A DNA stretch of 28,394 bases from Peptostreptococcaceae bacterium oral taxon 113 str. W5053 (GTDB lineage: Bacteria; Bacillota; Clostridia; Tissierellales; Peptoniphilaceae). Below are positions 14,597 to 23,398 of this stretch, one piece after another. Both the position numbers and the translations under genes were made by a program. Below the pieces are notes generated by a model. That model did no database searches. It was not told the origin of the DNA and worked only from the letters and a program-made list of their open reading frames with translations. Each line of letters begins with the position of its first letter. The stretch's first letter is position 1. The DNA is taken from assembly GCA_000467935.1 (NCBI GenBank), contig KI259844.1:1-28394 (forward strand). Direction: 5' to 3'.

Positions 14597-17224
14597 TTAT
14601 TTCTTTTCCATTTTCTCTCTAACGGCACTTTGTGCAGCAGACAAACGGGCGATGGGAACTCGGTATGGGGAACAGGATACATAGTCCAAACCGATTCGAC
14701 TGAAGAAATCAACGGAAGATGGTTCTCCGCCATGTTCTCCGCATACACCCAAGTGAATGTTCGGATTTGCTTTTCGACCAAGTTCAACAGCCATTTTAAC
14801 TAATTTGCCTACACCTTTTTGATCTAATTTTTCAAAGGGGCTGGTGTTTAAAATACCTTTTTCTTGATAGTGGTGAATGAATTTGCCGGAATCATCTCTT
14901 GAGAACCCGAAAGTCATTTGAGTTAAGTCGTTGGTTCCGAAGCTGAAGAAATCAGCTTGTGTTGCAATTTCATCGGCTAGTAGAGCTGCTCGTGGAATTT
15001 CAATCATGGTACCGATATTAAAGGGGATTTGCATGCCTTTTTCTTCAAATACGCTTACGATTTCATCATACATTTCACCTTTACAATATTCCAATTCTTT
15101 AAGATCGCCGATTAACGGGATCATGATTTCAGGTTGAACGGTTTCGCCCTCTGCAACAATTTGAAGAGCGGCTTCCATGATGGCACGAGTTTGCATACGA
15201 TAGATTTCCGGATAGGTAACCCCTAAACGACACCCGCGATGTCCCATCATAGGATTGACTTCATGTAAGTCGCGGATGATATCTTTTAAGTCTTGCATTT
15301 GAACATGCAATAAATCAGCAACCTCTTGAATATCTTTATCTTTTACGGGAAGAAATTCATGGAGCGGCGGATCCAAGAGACGAATGGTGACGGGGCGACC
15401 TTGCATTGCTTTGAAAATACCGTAAAAATCTTTTCTTTGCAGGGGCAAAATTTTGTCCAGAGCTTCTTTTCGTTTTTCCATATCTTCCGCCAAAATCATG
15501 CTGCGAACAATCATAATACGGTTTTCGTCGAAAAACATGTGTTCTGTACGGCAAAGACCGATTCCTTCAGCGCCGAATTCAAAACCTTGTTTAGCGTCTT
15601 TTGGAGTATCGGCATTGGTACGGACTTTAACTCTTCGAAGTTCATCAGCCCAGTCCATAAACAATTTGAAATTACCGGTCAATTCTGCTTGTTGTTTTTT
15701 GATTTGACCGAAATACACTTTACCGGTACTTCCGTTGATGGAAATTTGTTCACCTTCATGAATTTCGTCGTGCATGGTACGGATGACTTTGGAACTTTCA
15801 TCTACACGAATGTCGGAACAGCCGGCAACACAACATTTACCCATACCGCGAGCTACAACGGCCGCATGAGAAGTCATCCCGCCTCGAGCGGTTAAAATAC
15901 CCTCTGCAACAACCATACCTTCAATATCTTCCGGAGAAGTTTCCTGACGGACTAAAATAACTTTTTCTCCATTTTCAACAGCTTGTTTGGCATCTTGTGC
16001 TGTAAAGTATACAGCACCGGTCGCTGCACCCGGTGACGCAGGCAAACCGTTCGCTAAAACTTTGGCTTCTTCAAGACCTTTGGGGTCAAAGGTAGGATGA
16101 AGTAATTGATCCAAACTTTCAGGCTCTACTCGAAGAATTGCTTCTTCTTTTGAGATAAGTCCTTCATTGACCAAGTCTACGGCAACATTGACAGCAGCTA
16201 ATGCGGTACGTTTACCGTTACGACATTGAAGGATATATAATTTTTCGTTTTCAATAGTAAATTCAATATCTTGCATATCTTTGTAATGATTTTCCAAAAT
16301 ATTAACGGAGTCTACAAATTGTTGATATACAGTGGGCATAATTTCTTTTAAAGTGGCAATTTTTTGAGGCGTACGAATACCGGCTACCACATCTTCGCCT
16401 TGGGCATTGATCAAATATTCGCCATAAAGTGCATTATCCCCGGTGGAAGGGTCACGAGAAAATGCAACGCCGGTACCGCTTTTATTTCCGCTGTTACCAA
16501 AGGCCATGGTCTGAACGTTTACGGCAGTTCCCAAAGAGTGGTCAATGCCGTGAAGCATACGATACACATTAGCTCTTGGATTATTCCAAGAACGGAAAAC
16601 GGCTTTGATTGCCTGGAAAAGTTGTTGGAAAGGATCTTGGGGAAAATCCTCACCCAGTTGTTCTTTATAGAGTGCTTTATAATCTTCCACCAACAGTTTT
16701 AAATCTTCCGTTTCAAGATCGGTATCATTGGCAACGCCTTTTTTCTCTTTTCTTTGATCTAAATGATATTCAAATAAAGATTTGGGAATACCCATGGCTA
16801 CGTCACCGAACATTTGAATGAATCTGCGATAACTGTCATAGGCAAAACGAGAATTTTGAGTGGAATTGGAAAGACCGATAACGGCTTGGTCATTCAGACC
16901 TAAGTTTAAAATGGTGTCCATCATGCCGGGCATGGAGATAACAGCGCCACTTCGAACGGAAAAGAGTAAGGGGTTGGTTTCATCAGAGAAATGTTTTCCG
17001 GTAATGCGTTCAATATTCCCGATGTGTAATTTTATTTCTTCAATGAGTTCCGGCCATAATTCATCATCTTCCAAGTATCTGTTACAAGCCTCCGTGGTAA
17101 CGGTAAATCCCGGAGGAACGGGAAGACCGATATTTGTCATTTCCGCTAAATTTGCACCTTTTCCTCCAAGAAGGCTTCGCATATTCATATTCCCTTCGCT
17201 AAAATCATAGATGTATTTTAACAT
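14597..17224 (-). CDS. ppdK: pyruvate, phosphate dikinase
   Basis: An 875-residue enzyme that interconverts pyruvate, ATP and phosphate with phosphoenolpyruvate, AMP and pyrophosphate. In order it has the ATP-grasp region (LLGGKGANLAEMTNIGLPVP, GTAVNVQTMAFGN), the swivelling phosphohistidine domain with GGMTSHAAVVARGMG (Thr ~451, catalytic His ~453), and the PEP-binding barrel (FGTNDLTQMTFGFSRDD, GVCGEHGGEP with its Cys). Length is typical. I use ATG 17224, 10 bases behind AAGGAG; the GTG at 17233 is one base from that site. In anaerobes it often runs in the glycolytic direction to save ATP. It follows the regulatory protein by 16 bases, and the regulated Thr two residues before the His is present. 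Confidence 0.97.
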   Translation of the reverse strand: MLKYIYDFSEGNMNMRSLLGGKGANLAEMTNIGLPVPPGFTVTTEACNRYLEDDELWPELIEEIKLHIGNIERITGKHFSDETNPLLFSVRSGAVISMPGMMDTILNLGLNDQAVIGLSNSTQNSRFAYDSYRRFIQMFGDVAMGIPKSLFEYHLDQRKEKKGVANDTDLETEDLKLLVEDYKALYKEQLGEDFPQDPFQQLFQAIKAVFRSWNNPRANVYRMLHGIDHSLGTAVNVQTMAFGNSGNKSGTGVAFSRDPSTGDNALYGEYLINAQGEDVVAGIRTPQKIATLKEIMPTVYQQFVDSVNILENHYKDMQDIEFTIENEKLYILQCRNGKRTALAAVNVAVDLVNEGLISKEEAILRVEPESLDQLLHPTFDPKGLEEAKVLANGLPASPGAATGAVYFTAQDAKQAVENGEKVILVRQETSPEDIEGMVVAEGILTARGGMTSHAAVVARGMGKCCVAGCSDIRVDESSKVIRTMHDEIHEGEQISINGSTGKVYFGQIKKQQAELTGNFKLFMDWADELRRVKVRTNADTPKDAKQGFEFGAEGIGLCRTEHMFFDENRIMIVRSMILAEDMEKRKEALDKILPLQRKDFYGIFKAMQGRPVTIRLLDPPLHEFLPVKDKDIQEVADLLHVQMQDLKDIIRDLHEVNPMMGHRGCRLGVTYPEIYRMQTRAIMEAALQIVAEGETVQPEIMIPLIGDLKELEYCKGEMYDEIVSVFEEKGMQIPFNIGTMIEIPRAALLADEIATQADFFSFGTNDLTQMTFGFSRDDSGKFIHHYQEKGILNTSPFEKLDQKGVGKLVKMAVELGRKANPNIHLGVCGEHGGEPSSVDFFSRIGLDYVSCSPYRVPIARLSAAQSAVREKMEKK

Positions 17225-17240
17225 CCTTAACACACTCCTT

Positions 17241-18056
17241 TCAAATTTGGTTTATTTTTTTTAGGTGGCGTATCACCAAATCTGCCGTTTCTTCAATGGC
17301 TTTGTCGGAAACGTCAATAATGGGACAGCCTATTTTTTTCATAACTTCATTGGCAAATTCAATTTCTTCAAATATTCTTGCTAAATTGGTATAGCTAGTA
17401 TCTGCATTTAAACCCATGCTTTTCATTCTCTCTTTACGAATGCGAATGAGTTTTTCCGGTGAATTCGTCAGCCCTATGATTTTTGAACTTGGCACTTCAA
17501 AAATAACTTTTGGGACCGGTAATTCAGGAACTAAGGGAATATTGGTTGCGCGAATGGATTTGTTGGCAAGATACATGCAAAGAGGGGTTTTTGAGGTGCG
17601 AGAGACACCGATAATTCCCACATCGGCGGTTCGAAGTCCTCGAGGATCTTTTCCGTCATCATAACGGACGGCAAATTCAATCGCTTCAACTCTTGAGAAA
17701 TATCCTGCATCCAATTTTCGAAGTGCACCGGTTATAGGGATAGGCACTTGCTTGGTAGTTGCAGCAATCGCCTCTACACCCGGAGTCAGTACATCCACAG
17801 CGGAATATTGATGAAAGAGGCAAAATTGTGTAATACAATCCGTTAGTTCTTTTGAAGCAAAGCTGTGAAAGAAAAGAGGGGAGACATATTGCTTGGCTTC
17901 GGTAAGGATTTTTTCAAGATGTTCTTTGTTCGTTACTCGAGTATGGCGATTAAACTGAAAATCCATATTGGGAAACTGTCTTAATGATGCATTAGCGACA
18001 TTTTCGGCCGTATCTCCAATAGAATCGGAGATAATATAGATTTGGTAATGCTCCAT
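17241..18056 (-). CDS. PPDK regulatory protein (bifunctional kinase / pyrophosphorylase)
   Basis: A 271-residue DUF299-family protein. It switches pyruvate phosphate dikinase off with ADP-dependent phosphorylation of the Thr next to the catalytic His, and on again with phosphate-dependent dephosphorylation. It has the family start ISDSIGDTAENV and the P-loop GVSRTSKT at 150-157. Some relatives act on phosphoenolpyruvate synthase instead, but here ppdK is the next gene, so PPDK is the clear partner. ATG 18056 follows AAGGAGG closely. A TATAAT box about 30 bases upstream on this strand lacks a good -35. It heads the two-gene operon and is divergent from the valS leader. Confidence 0.93.
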   Translation of the reverse strand: MEHYQIYIISDSIGDTAENVANASLRQFPNMDFQFNRHTRVTNKEHLEKILTEAKQYVSPLFFHSFASKELTDCITQFCLFHQYSAVDVLTPGVEAIAATTKQVPIPITGALRKLDAGYFSRVEAIEFAVRYDDGKDPRGLRTADVGIIGVSRTSKTPLCMYLANKSIRATNIPLVPELPVPKVIFEVPSSKIIGLTNSPEKLIRIRKERMKSMGLNADTSYTNLARIFEEIEFANEVMKKIGCPIIDVSDKAIEETADLVIRHLKKINQI

Positions 18057-18184
18057 AACAGACCTCCTTATTAAACTTATAATATTGTTTTAATTATATA
18101 CCCATTCCGTTAGTGTAAGAACGTAATATGAAAATATTTTTAAACAATTTAGTATATGGATGAACAGAACGAAGGAAGAAATCA

Positions 18185-18213
18185 TTGACAAAGGCATAAT
18201 ATCAACGTATACT
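18185..18213 (+). promoter_or_regulatory. promoter of valS
   Basis: TTGACA (18185-18190, perfect), 17 bases, TATACT (18208-18213, 5 of 6). Transcription would start near 18220, directly ahead of the T-box. Confidence 0.85.
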
Positions 18214-18219
18214 TTAACA

Positions 18220-18441
18220 TAGATGTGAAGAAAAGGAGTAGTACATATTTATCCGTTTAGAGAGGAAATGGATGGTGAAAATTTCTCGGCTCTGGATATG
18301 GAAGTTACCTTGGAACATTTTTGGGGAAAGACAAAAACGTATGCAATGCGTTAAATTGCACAAAAGAGTCATGGTTTGTTTGACCGTGAAAATTAGGTGG
18401 TACCGCGAAATCCTCGTCCTATAGGGATGAGGATTTTTTTT
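18220..18441 (+). ncRNA. T-box leader (valine type) with terminator
   Basis: Stem I shows the AGAGAGGAAAT...ATTTCTC distal hairpin with the loop GGATGGTGAAA. On its 3' side, GGATATGGAAGTTACC exposes the specifier GTT (Val, 18304-18306), followed by A as is common. The T-box sequence is AGGTGGTACCGCG (18395-18407). The terminator pairs ATCCTCGTCC (18410-18419) with GGATGAGGAT (18425-18434) and ends in eight T. Uncharged tRNA-Val should shift it to the antiterminator and allow valS expression. Confidence 0.93.
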
Positions 18442-18458
18442 ATTAAAAGGAGGATAGA

Positions 18459-21125
18459 ATGGAGAACTTACAAAAAACGTATAATCCGAAAGATTTTGAA
18501 AAAAGAATCTATGAACTTTGGGAGAAAAGTGGATGTTTTCATGCCGAAGTCAATCCAAATAAAAAACCGTATACGATTATGATGCCCCCTCCAAATGTGA
18601 CAGGAAAACTTCATATCGGACATGCCTTAAACAATACCATTCAAGATATCTTTATTCGATTCAAAAGAATGCAGGGCTATGAAGCGTTATGGATGCCGGG
18701 AATGGATCATGCCAGTATTTCTACGGAAGCCAAGGTTGTCGAGAAACTTGCAGCTGAAGGTCGAAGCAAAGAGAACATGACTCGAGAAGAGTTTTTGGAG
18801 GAAGCCTGGGAATGGACCGAAATATATGGAGGTGCCATTAAAAATCAACTGAAGGAATTGGGCGTATCCTGTGATTGGGAAAGAGAACGCTTTACTTTAG
18901 ATGAACAATTGTCCAAAGCGGTTGAAGAACAATTTTTGAAGATGTATAAAGAGGGTTTGATTTATCAGGGGGACCGTATTATCAACTATTGTATCAATTG
19001 CGGCACTGCTATTTCCGATGCGGAAGTGGAGCATGAAGATACGGAAGGCAAACTTTATCATATTCGTTATCCTTATGAGGATGGAAGTGGCGAAGTGATT
19101 GTAGCGACAACCAGACCAGAAACTATGTTGGGGGACTTGGCTGTAGCGGTTCATCCGGAGGATGAACGTTATACCGACAAGGTAGGTAAAATGCTCATTT
19201 TACCTTTGGTCAATCGAAGAATTCCGTTGATTGAAGATACTTATGTAGATCCGGAATATGGAACCGGTGCAGTAAAGATTACCCCATCTCATGATCCGAA
19301 TGATTTCGAAGTCGGGGAACATCATCATTTGGGACAATGCGTTATTATTGATGAAAAGGGAAATATTCCGGAAGGCTATGGACGGTACACAGGTATGGAT
19401 CGATTTACGGCACGGAAGGCTGTTTTAGAAGATTTAAAGGCACAGGGATATTTTATAAAAGACGAAAAAATTAATCATGCTGTAGGACATTGTGAACGTT
19501 GCGGGGAAATTATTGAACCTATTGTTTCTTGTCAATGGTTTGTCAAAATGAAAGATTTAGCTCAAAGAGCCAAAGCGGTTTATGTCAACGGGAAAATGAA
19601 TATTACGCCCGATCGTTTCGGAAAAGTATATATTAATTGGTTGGATAATATCAGGGATTGGTGCATATCCAGACAACTTTGGTGGGGGCATCGCATTCCC
19701 GTTTATTATTGTGACCATTGCGGATATTATACGGCAGCTTCTCACCTACCGGAAACTTGCCCGAAATGTGGCAGTACCCATTTTCATCAAGATGAGAATA
19801 CTCTGGACACTTGGTTTTCTTCCGCATTATGGCCATTTTCCACCCTGGGATGGCCGGATAAAACTCCGGAATTGGAGTATTTCTATCCCACCAGCGTGTT
19901 GGTAACGGGAGCGGACATCTTATTTTTCTGGGTTATTCGTATGGTATTTTCCGGATTATACTCTATGGATGAGATTCCTTTTAAAGATGTTTATTTTACC
20001 GGGTTGGTAAGAGATGATCAAGGACGAAAGATGAGTAAAAGCTTAGGCAATGGGGTGGATCCGCTGGAAGTCATTGATCGCTATGGTGCAGATGCACTTC
20101 GATTCACCTTAATTACAGGCAACAGTCCAGGAAATGACATGCGTTTTTATTGGGAAAGAGTTGAAGCCAATCGAAATTTTGCGAATAAGTTTTGGAATGC
20201 CTCTCGTTTTGTGTTGATGCAATTGGAAGAGGGCATAGGAGAGTATAGTGATAAAGATTTAGCCCCGGAGGACCGATGGATTTTAACTAAATTAAGCGAT
20301 TGTATCAACAAAGTCACAGAAAATTTAGAGAAAAAAGAAATCGGCTTGGCTGCTGCGAAACTCTATGATTTTATTTGGAGTGAGTATTGTGACTGGTATA
20401 TTGAACTGGTTAAACCGCGTTTATATAAAAAATCCCAAGCAAATGAAGATTTCGTTTCCAAAGAATCGGCAAAAGGAACATTGTCAAAAGTATTGGACGG
20501 AATTTTAAAATTACTCCATCCTTTTATGCCTTTTATTACGGAAGAGATTTATTCCAAAACGCCATGGGGGAAAGAAATGTTGATGATTCAGGATTGGCCT
20601 TTGGCGGAAAATTATCTTAAAGATGCACAATCTCGACGCCAATTGGATTTGCTTATTGGAGCGGTTACTCAAATCCGTAATTTACGTAATAATATGAATA
20701 TTCCAAATAAAAAGCGCAGTGAGATTATTGTTATCGCAAAAAATGAAGAAACAGCCGAAAACTTTGAAGCCGTTCGAGACCATCTTTTATATATGGGCTT
20801 TGGAACGGAATTGAAGATTAGAGAAGAAGATTTTCAAGATACGCAAGATTATGTTCCGTTAATGACCGAAAATGCAAAAATTTATCTTCCGTTAAAGGAG
20901 TTAATTGACATGGAGGAAGAAAGAAAGCGTCTGGAAAAAGAAAAAGCGACATTGGAAGGGGAAATCAAACGGGGAGAGGGAAAACTATCCAATCCTGGTT
21001 TTGTAAACAAAGCGCCTACCCCGGTTGTGGAACAGGAGCGTAAAAAATTGGCAGGATATCAGTCTATGTACAAAGAAGTTTGCGACAGTTTAAAAAAAAT
21101 TAACACAGTAAAGGGGAAGGCTTAG
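18459..21125 (+). CDS. valS: valyl-tRNA synthetase
   Basis: An 888-residue class Ia synthetase. The HIGH motif is at residues 52-55 inside PPPNVTGKLHIGHAL, the editing domain follows (TTRPETMLGDLAVAVHPED, KITPSHDPNDFEVG), and KMSKS is at 524-528 in DDQGRKMSKSLGNGVDPLE. Between them are Cys pairs of the zinc-knuckle type (CDHCG, CPKCG). The C-terminus is the usual coiled coil with LEKEKATLEGEIKRGEGKLSN, which clamps tRNA-Val. The ATG at 18459 follows AGGAGG. Expression is controlled by the T-box directly ahead. The first half of a terminator hairpin overlaps its last codons. Confidence 0.98.
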   Translation: MENLQKTYNPKDFEKRIYELWEKSGCFHAEVNPNKKPYTIMMPPPNVTGKLHIGHALNNTIQDIFIRFKRMQGYEALWMPGMDHASISTEAKVVEKLAAEGRSKENMTREEFLEEAWEWTEIYGGAIKNQLKELGVSCDWERERFTLDEQLSKAVEEQFLKMYKEGLIYQGDRIINYCINCGTAISDAEVEHEDTEGKLYHIRYPYEDGSGEVIVATTRPETMLGDLAVAVHPEDERYTDKVGKMLILPLVNRRIPLIEDTYVDPEYGTGAVKITPSHDPNDFEVGEHHHLGQCVIIDEKGNIPEGYGRYTGMDRFTARKAVLEDLKAQGYFIKDEKINHAVGHCERCGEIIEPIVSCQWFVKMKDLAQRAKAVYVNGKMNITPDRFGKVYINWLDNIRDWCISRQLWWGHRIPVYYCDHCGYYTAASHLPETCPKCGSTHFHQDENTLDTWFSSALWPFSTLGWPDKTPELEYFYPTSVLVTGADILFFWVIRMVFSGLYSMDEIPFKDVYFTGLVRDDQGRKMSKSLGNGVDPLEVIDRYGADALRFTLITGNSPGNDMRFYWERVEANRNFANKFWNASRFVLMQLEEGIGEYSDKDLAPEDRWILTKLSDCINKVTENLEKKEIGLAAAKLYDFIWSEYCDWYIELVKPRLYKKSQANEDFVSKESAKGTLSKVLDGILKLLHPFMPFITEEIYSKTPWGKEMLMIQDWPLAENYLKDAQSRRQLDLLIGAVTQIRNLRNNMNIPNKKRSEIIVIAKNEETAENFEAVRDHLLYMGFGTELKIREEDFQDTQDYVPLMTENAKIYLPLKELIDMEEERKRLEKEKATLEGEIKRGEGKLSNPGFVNKAPTPVVEQERKKLAGYQSMYKEVCDSLKKINTVKGKA

Positions 21126-21144
21126 CTCCCCTTCTTTATTTTTA
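21111..21144 (+). terminator. terminator overlapping the end of valS
   Basis: AAGGGGA (21111-21117) pairs with TCCCCTT (21127-21133), loop of 9 bases, followed by CTTTATTTTTA. The 5' arm lies inside the last codons of valS and the stop codon lies in the loop. Confidence 0.65.
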
Positions 21145-21187
21145 GGAGAAAAATTTGTTATAATGATGGTTGAAAAGGGGGATTTTT

Positions 21188-21337
21188 ATGGATATTAAAA
21201 TTCTTTTGGTGATTTTATTTTTCGTTATCTTGATTAGTATTCAATATACATTAAATTTAATCCTTAGAGAGGTTCGAGAGATTCGAAAATTTATGGTCAG
21301 AGAAGAATTTAATCGAATGGGAGAAAAGGTTCGTTGA
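21188..21337 (+). CDS. 49-residue single-helix membrane peptide
   Basis: A small gene too short for most ORF callers. It begins with ATG behind AAGGGGG (about 7 bases) and encodes one hydrophobic helix (residues 4-20, ILLVILFFVILISIQY) and a charged, helical tail (REVREIRKFMVREEFNRMGE). The stop TGA overlaps the TTG start of the CPBP protease as TTGA, so translation of the two is likely coupled. A TATAAT box lies about 25 bases before the ATG. The tail pattern suggests a membrane-tethered coiled coil, possibly a partner of the protease. Family unknown; the start signal and coupling support a real gene. Confidence 0.6.
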   Translation: MDIKILLVILFFVILISIQYTLNLILREVREIRKFMVREEFNRMGEKVR

Positions 21338-22197
21338 GAAATCAAAAAAAATCTTTAAAAAAAATCAATATTTTATTTATGGTTCTTTCCATATTGTTGT
21401 TTTCCACAGCTTGGATTATGCAAAAAAACGAAACGATTACAGGGATTTTGATTACTGAATATGGGTTCGTGTTTTTACTTCCTATTCTATATTTATTTTA
21501 TTATGATTTTTCGATTAAAGATTATATATCTGTAGATTTATTGTCTTGGTCGGAACTGGGGGAAATTTTTGCCGTAATGATTTTGGTCTATCCTTTATTA
21601 TTGATTTTTCATGGGGTTAGCGGATTTTCCTTAAGAGATACGGTGACCAGCTTAACGATGCCCCGTGGAAATTTAAAGGTGTTGAGTATGGTGCTTTTAA
21701 TGGTTTTTACTCCGGCTATTTGTGAAGAGCTTGCTTTTCGAGGGGTTTTTTTGAACAATTATAAGGAGCTTGGGAAAGAAACGGCTATTGTATTAAGTGG
21801 GATTTATTTTGCTATGTTTCACCGTTATTTTTTTCAATTTCCTCATGCCTTTGCTTTAGGACTGATATTGGGTTATCTAGCTTGGGAGAAACAAAATTTA
21901 TTTGCGGCGATATGGGGACATTTTGCATATAATGCCTTGAGTTTTATTTTAAATTATCGACTGAGTAGAGAAAATATAAATTTGAATTATATCTCTCATA
22001 TCAGCTTAATGGACGGAATTGTTTTGTTAATAATGCTTATTTCTTTGGTCATTGTTTTTACCTATATATTATTTTGGTGGAAAAAGCCTCAGTGGAGTAT
22101 GAAAAATCTGATACAAGGATTAAAACAAATGAGGTTGAAAGAAAGTTGGCCAATTTTATTTACTTTCATTTTATATATTTTGGTTAATGTATTTTAG
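21334..22197 (+). CDS. CPBP-family intramembrane metalloprotease
   Basis: A 287-residue protein with about eight membrane helices. All three CPBP (Abi/CAAX-like) motifs are there: CEELAFRG with the Glu-Glu and Arg, FAMFHRYFFQFPHAF with the His, and GHFAYNALS with His and Asn. Such proteins act as glutamic-type or metal-dependent intramembrane proteases; bacterial members serve bacteriocin immunity, peptide maturation or unknown tasks. The start is TTG at 21334, placed by the 4-base overlap with the preceding small gene and the GGGAG/AAAAGG stretch before it; the next in-frame Met lies inside the first helix. No bacteriocin-like peptide is obvious nearby apart from the small coupled membrane peptide. 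The methyltransferase gene follows closely. Confidence 0.85.
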   Translation: MRNQKKSLKKINILFMVLSILLFSTAWIMQKNETITGILITEYGFVFLLPILYLFYYDFSIKDYISVDLLSWSELGEIFAVMILVYPLLLIFHGVSGFSLRDTVTSLTMPRGNLKVLSMVLLMVFTPAICEELAFRGVFLNNYKELGKETAIVLSGIYFAMFHRYFFQFPHAFALGLILGYLAWEKQNLFAAIWGHFAYNALSFILNYRLSRENINLNYISHISLMDGIVLLIMLISLVIVFTYILFWWKKPQWSMKNLIQGLKQMRLKESWPILFTFILYILVNVF

Positions 22198-22205
22198 GAG
22201 GTATT

Positions 22206-22937
22206 GTGTATACTGAGTTTGCAACAATTTATGATCGATTGATGGATTTCGATTATCAATCTTTCATATTGATTTTAGAGAAAATATGGAAGGATACATC
22301 GCCAAAGACCATATTGGATATGGGCTGCGGGACAGGTAATATGGCATTTTATTTGGAGAATAAGTATTTCGTACAGGCCTTTGATTTGTCGGAAAATATG
22401 CTTTTGGAAGCAAAGAAAAAATTAAAACGGACTGCATTGTTTCATGCAAGTTTTTTAAATTTTCAAATTCAAGAGTCGGTGGATGTCGCTTTATGTATGT
22501 TTAACGGATTTAATTATCTGTCTTCATTGGATGAATTAAATCAGGCTATTTTTCGAGTGGCGGAGAACTTGAAAAAAGAGGGTTATTTTATTTTTGATAT
22601 CAATACTTACTATGCATTAAAATATCGATATGGAAATGATATTTTATCGGAAGATATAGAAGGAATTCATTGTATCTGGAAAAACAAATTTTTTGAAAAC
22701 GAAAGAAAATTATTCAGTCAGCTGAACATATACTTCTCTGAGAAAAATCAAAATCGGCATATTTGTGAAAAACAAGTGCAGACTTTGTTTTATGTAAGTG
22801 AAATTTTTCGACTTCTTGAACAAAATCATTTAAGAGTATTGGGATTAATGGATTTAGAAACAGGAAAAAAGCCTAAAAAAAATTGCTCCAGATTGATGTT
22901 TATCTGTCAAAAAATACGAAATAGAGCGGAGAGTTGA
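22206..22937 (+). CDS. class I SAM-dependent methyltransferase
   Basis: A 243-residue Rossmann-fold methyltransferase. The SAM-binding motif I is ILDMGCGTGNMAFYL (about residue 39), followed by FDLSENMLLEAKKKL (motif II, acidic end of strand 2) and VDVALCMFNGFNYL (motif IV region). The substrate cannot be told; similar proteins are often annotated only as small-molecule methyltransferases. The start is GTG at 22206, with AGGAGG at 22196-22201, which overlaps the CPBP stop; the reading MYTEFATIYDRLMDF is typical of the family. It is the last gene of the three-gene unit, and its stop codon sits in a terminator hairpin. Confidence 0.85.
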   Translation: MYTEFATIYDRLMDFDYQSFILILEKIWKDTSPKTILDMGCGTGNMAFYLENKYFVQAFDLSENMLLEAKKKLKRTALFHASFLNFQIQESVDVALCMFNGFNYLSSLDELNQAIFRVAENLKKEGYFIFDINTYYALKYRYGNDILSEDIEGIHCIWKNKFFENERKLFSQLNIYFSEKNQNRHICEKQVQTLFYVSEIFRLLEQNHLRVLGLMDLETGKKPKKNCSRLMFICQKIRNRAES

Positions 22938-22953
22938 TAAAAAACTCTCTTTT
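22929..22953 (+). terminator. short terminator at the methyltransferase stop
   Basis: GAGAGTT (22929-22935) pairs with AACTCTC (22943-22949) and is followed by TTTT. The stem includes the first base of the stop codon TGA (22935-22937). Confidence 0.65.
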
Positions 22954-22956
22954 CGT

Positions 22957-22984
22957 TTGACAAGAAATTTAAAGAGCGTATAAT
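22957..22984 (+). promoter_or_regulatory. promoter of the DUF134-Mrp-NifX unit
   Basis: TTGACA (22957-22962, perfect), 16 bases, TATAAT (22979-22984, perfect). Transcription should start near 22991, just ahead of a perfect palindrome. Confidence 0.85.
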
Positions 22985-22995
22985 AAAGAAGTAAT

Positions 22996-23007
22996 TGACA
23001 TATGTCA
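22996..23007. promoter_or_regulatory. perfect 12-bp palindrome at the start of the DUF134 transcript
   Basis: TGACATATGTCA reads the same on both strands and lies about +5 to +16 from the predicted start. This is a typical operator position for a repressor. The DNA-binding DUF134 protein encoded directly behind it is the obvious candidate to bind, as an autoregulator. Confidence 0.55.
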
Positions 23008-23027
23008 TAAACTTGCGAGGTGAGAAA

Positions 23028-23375
23028 ATGCCCAGACCGAAAAAACGAAGAATAGTGTGTTCTTTGCCGACGTCTAATTTATTTGGTCCTTTAAACAATC
23101 AAGACTGCAAGAGAAGACAAATTATTATGACCATAGATGAATATGAGGTGATTCGTCTGATTGATTTGGAAAATCTTACTCAAGAGGAATGTGCACAACA
23201 AATGCATGTTGCACGCACCACGGTTCAGGGCATTTATATGGAGGCAAGAAAAAAATTGGCATATGCTTTGGTACAGGGAAGGCGTTTATTGATTGAGGGT
23301 GGAGATTATCATCTTTGTGAACGACAAGAAAAGAACTGTACTTGTCATGGACAATGTTGGCGTCATCAGGAATAA
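23028..23375 (+). CDS. DUF134 (COG1342) predicted DNA-binding protein
   Basis: A 115-residue protein. It starts MPRPKKRRIV, as DUF134 proteins do, and has a central helix-turn-helix of sigma-70 region-4 type (EYEVIRLIDLENLTQEECAQQM, then VARTTVQGIYMEARKKLA). The C-terminal tail is Cys/His-rich: C97, C104, C106 and C110 (CX6CXCX3C), which could hold an Fe-S cluster or metal and let it sense the state of the Mrp/NifX system next door. ATG 23028 follows GAGGTGAG; the frame open from 22995 covers the operator and is not coding. It heads a three-gene operon behind a near-consensus promoter. Function as a regulator is inferred from the HTH and position. Confidence 0.85.
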   Translation: MPRPKKRRIVCSLPTSNLFGPLNNQDCKRRQIIMTIDEYEVIRLIDLENLTQEECAQQMHVARTTVQGIYMEARKKLAYALVQGRRLLIEGGDYHLCERQEKNCTCHGQCWRHQE

Positions 23376-23398
23376 AATCAAAAAAAGGGGATGTGGAA

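Noticed and set aside
15326..15895. Long open frame on the strand opposite ppdK
   Set aside because: It is the antisense shadow of a conserved enzyme with all its motifs; no start signal or family likeness.
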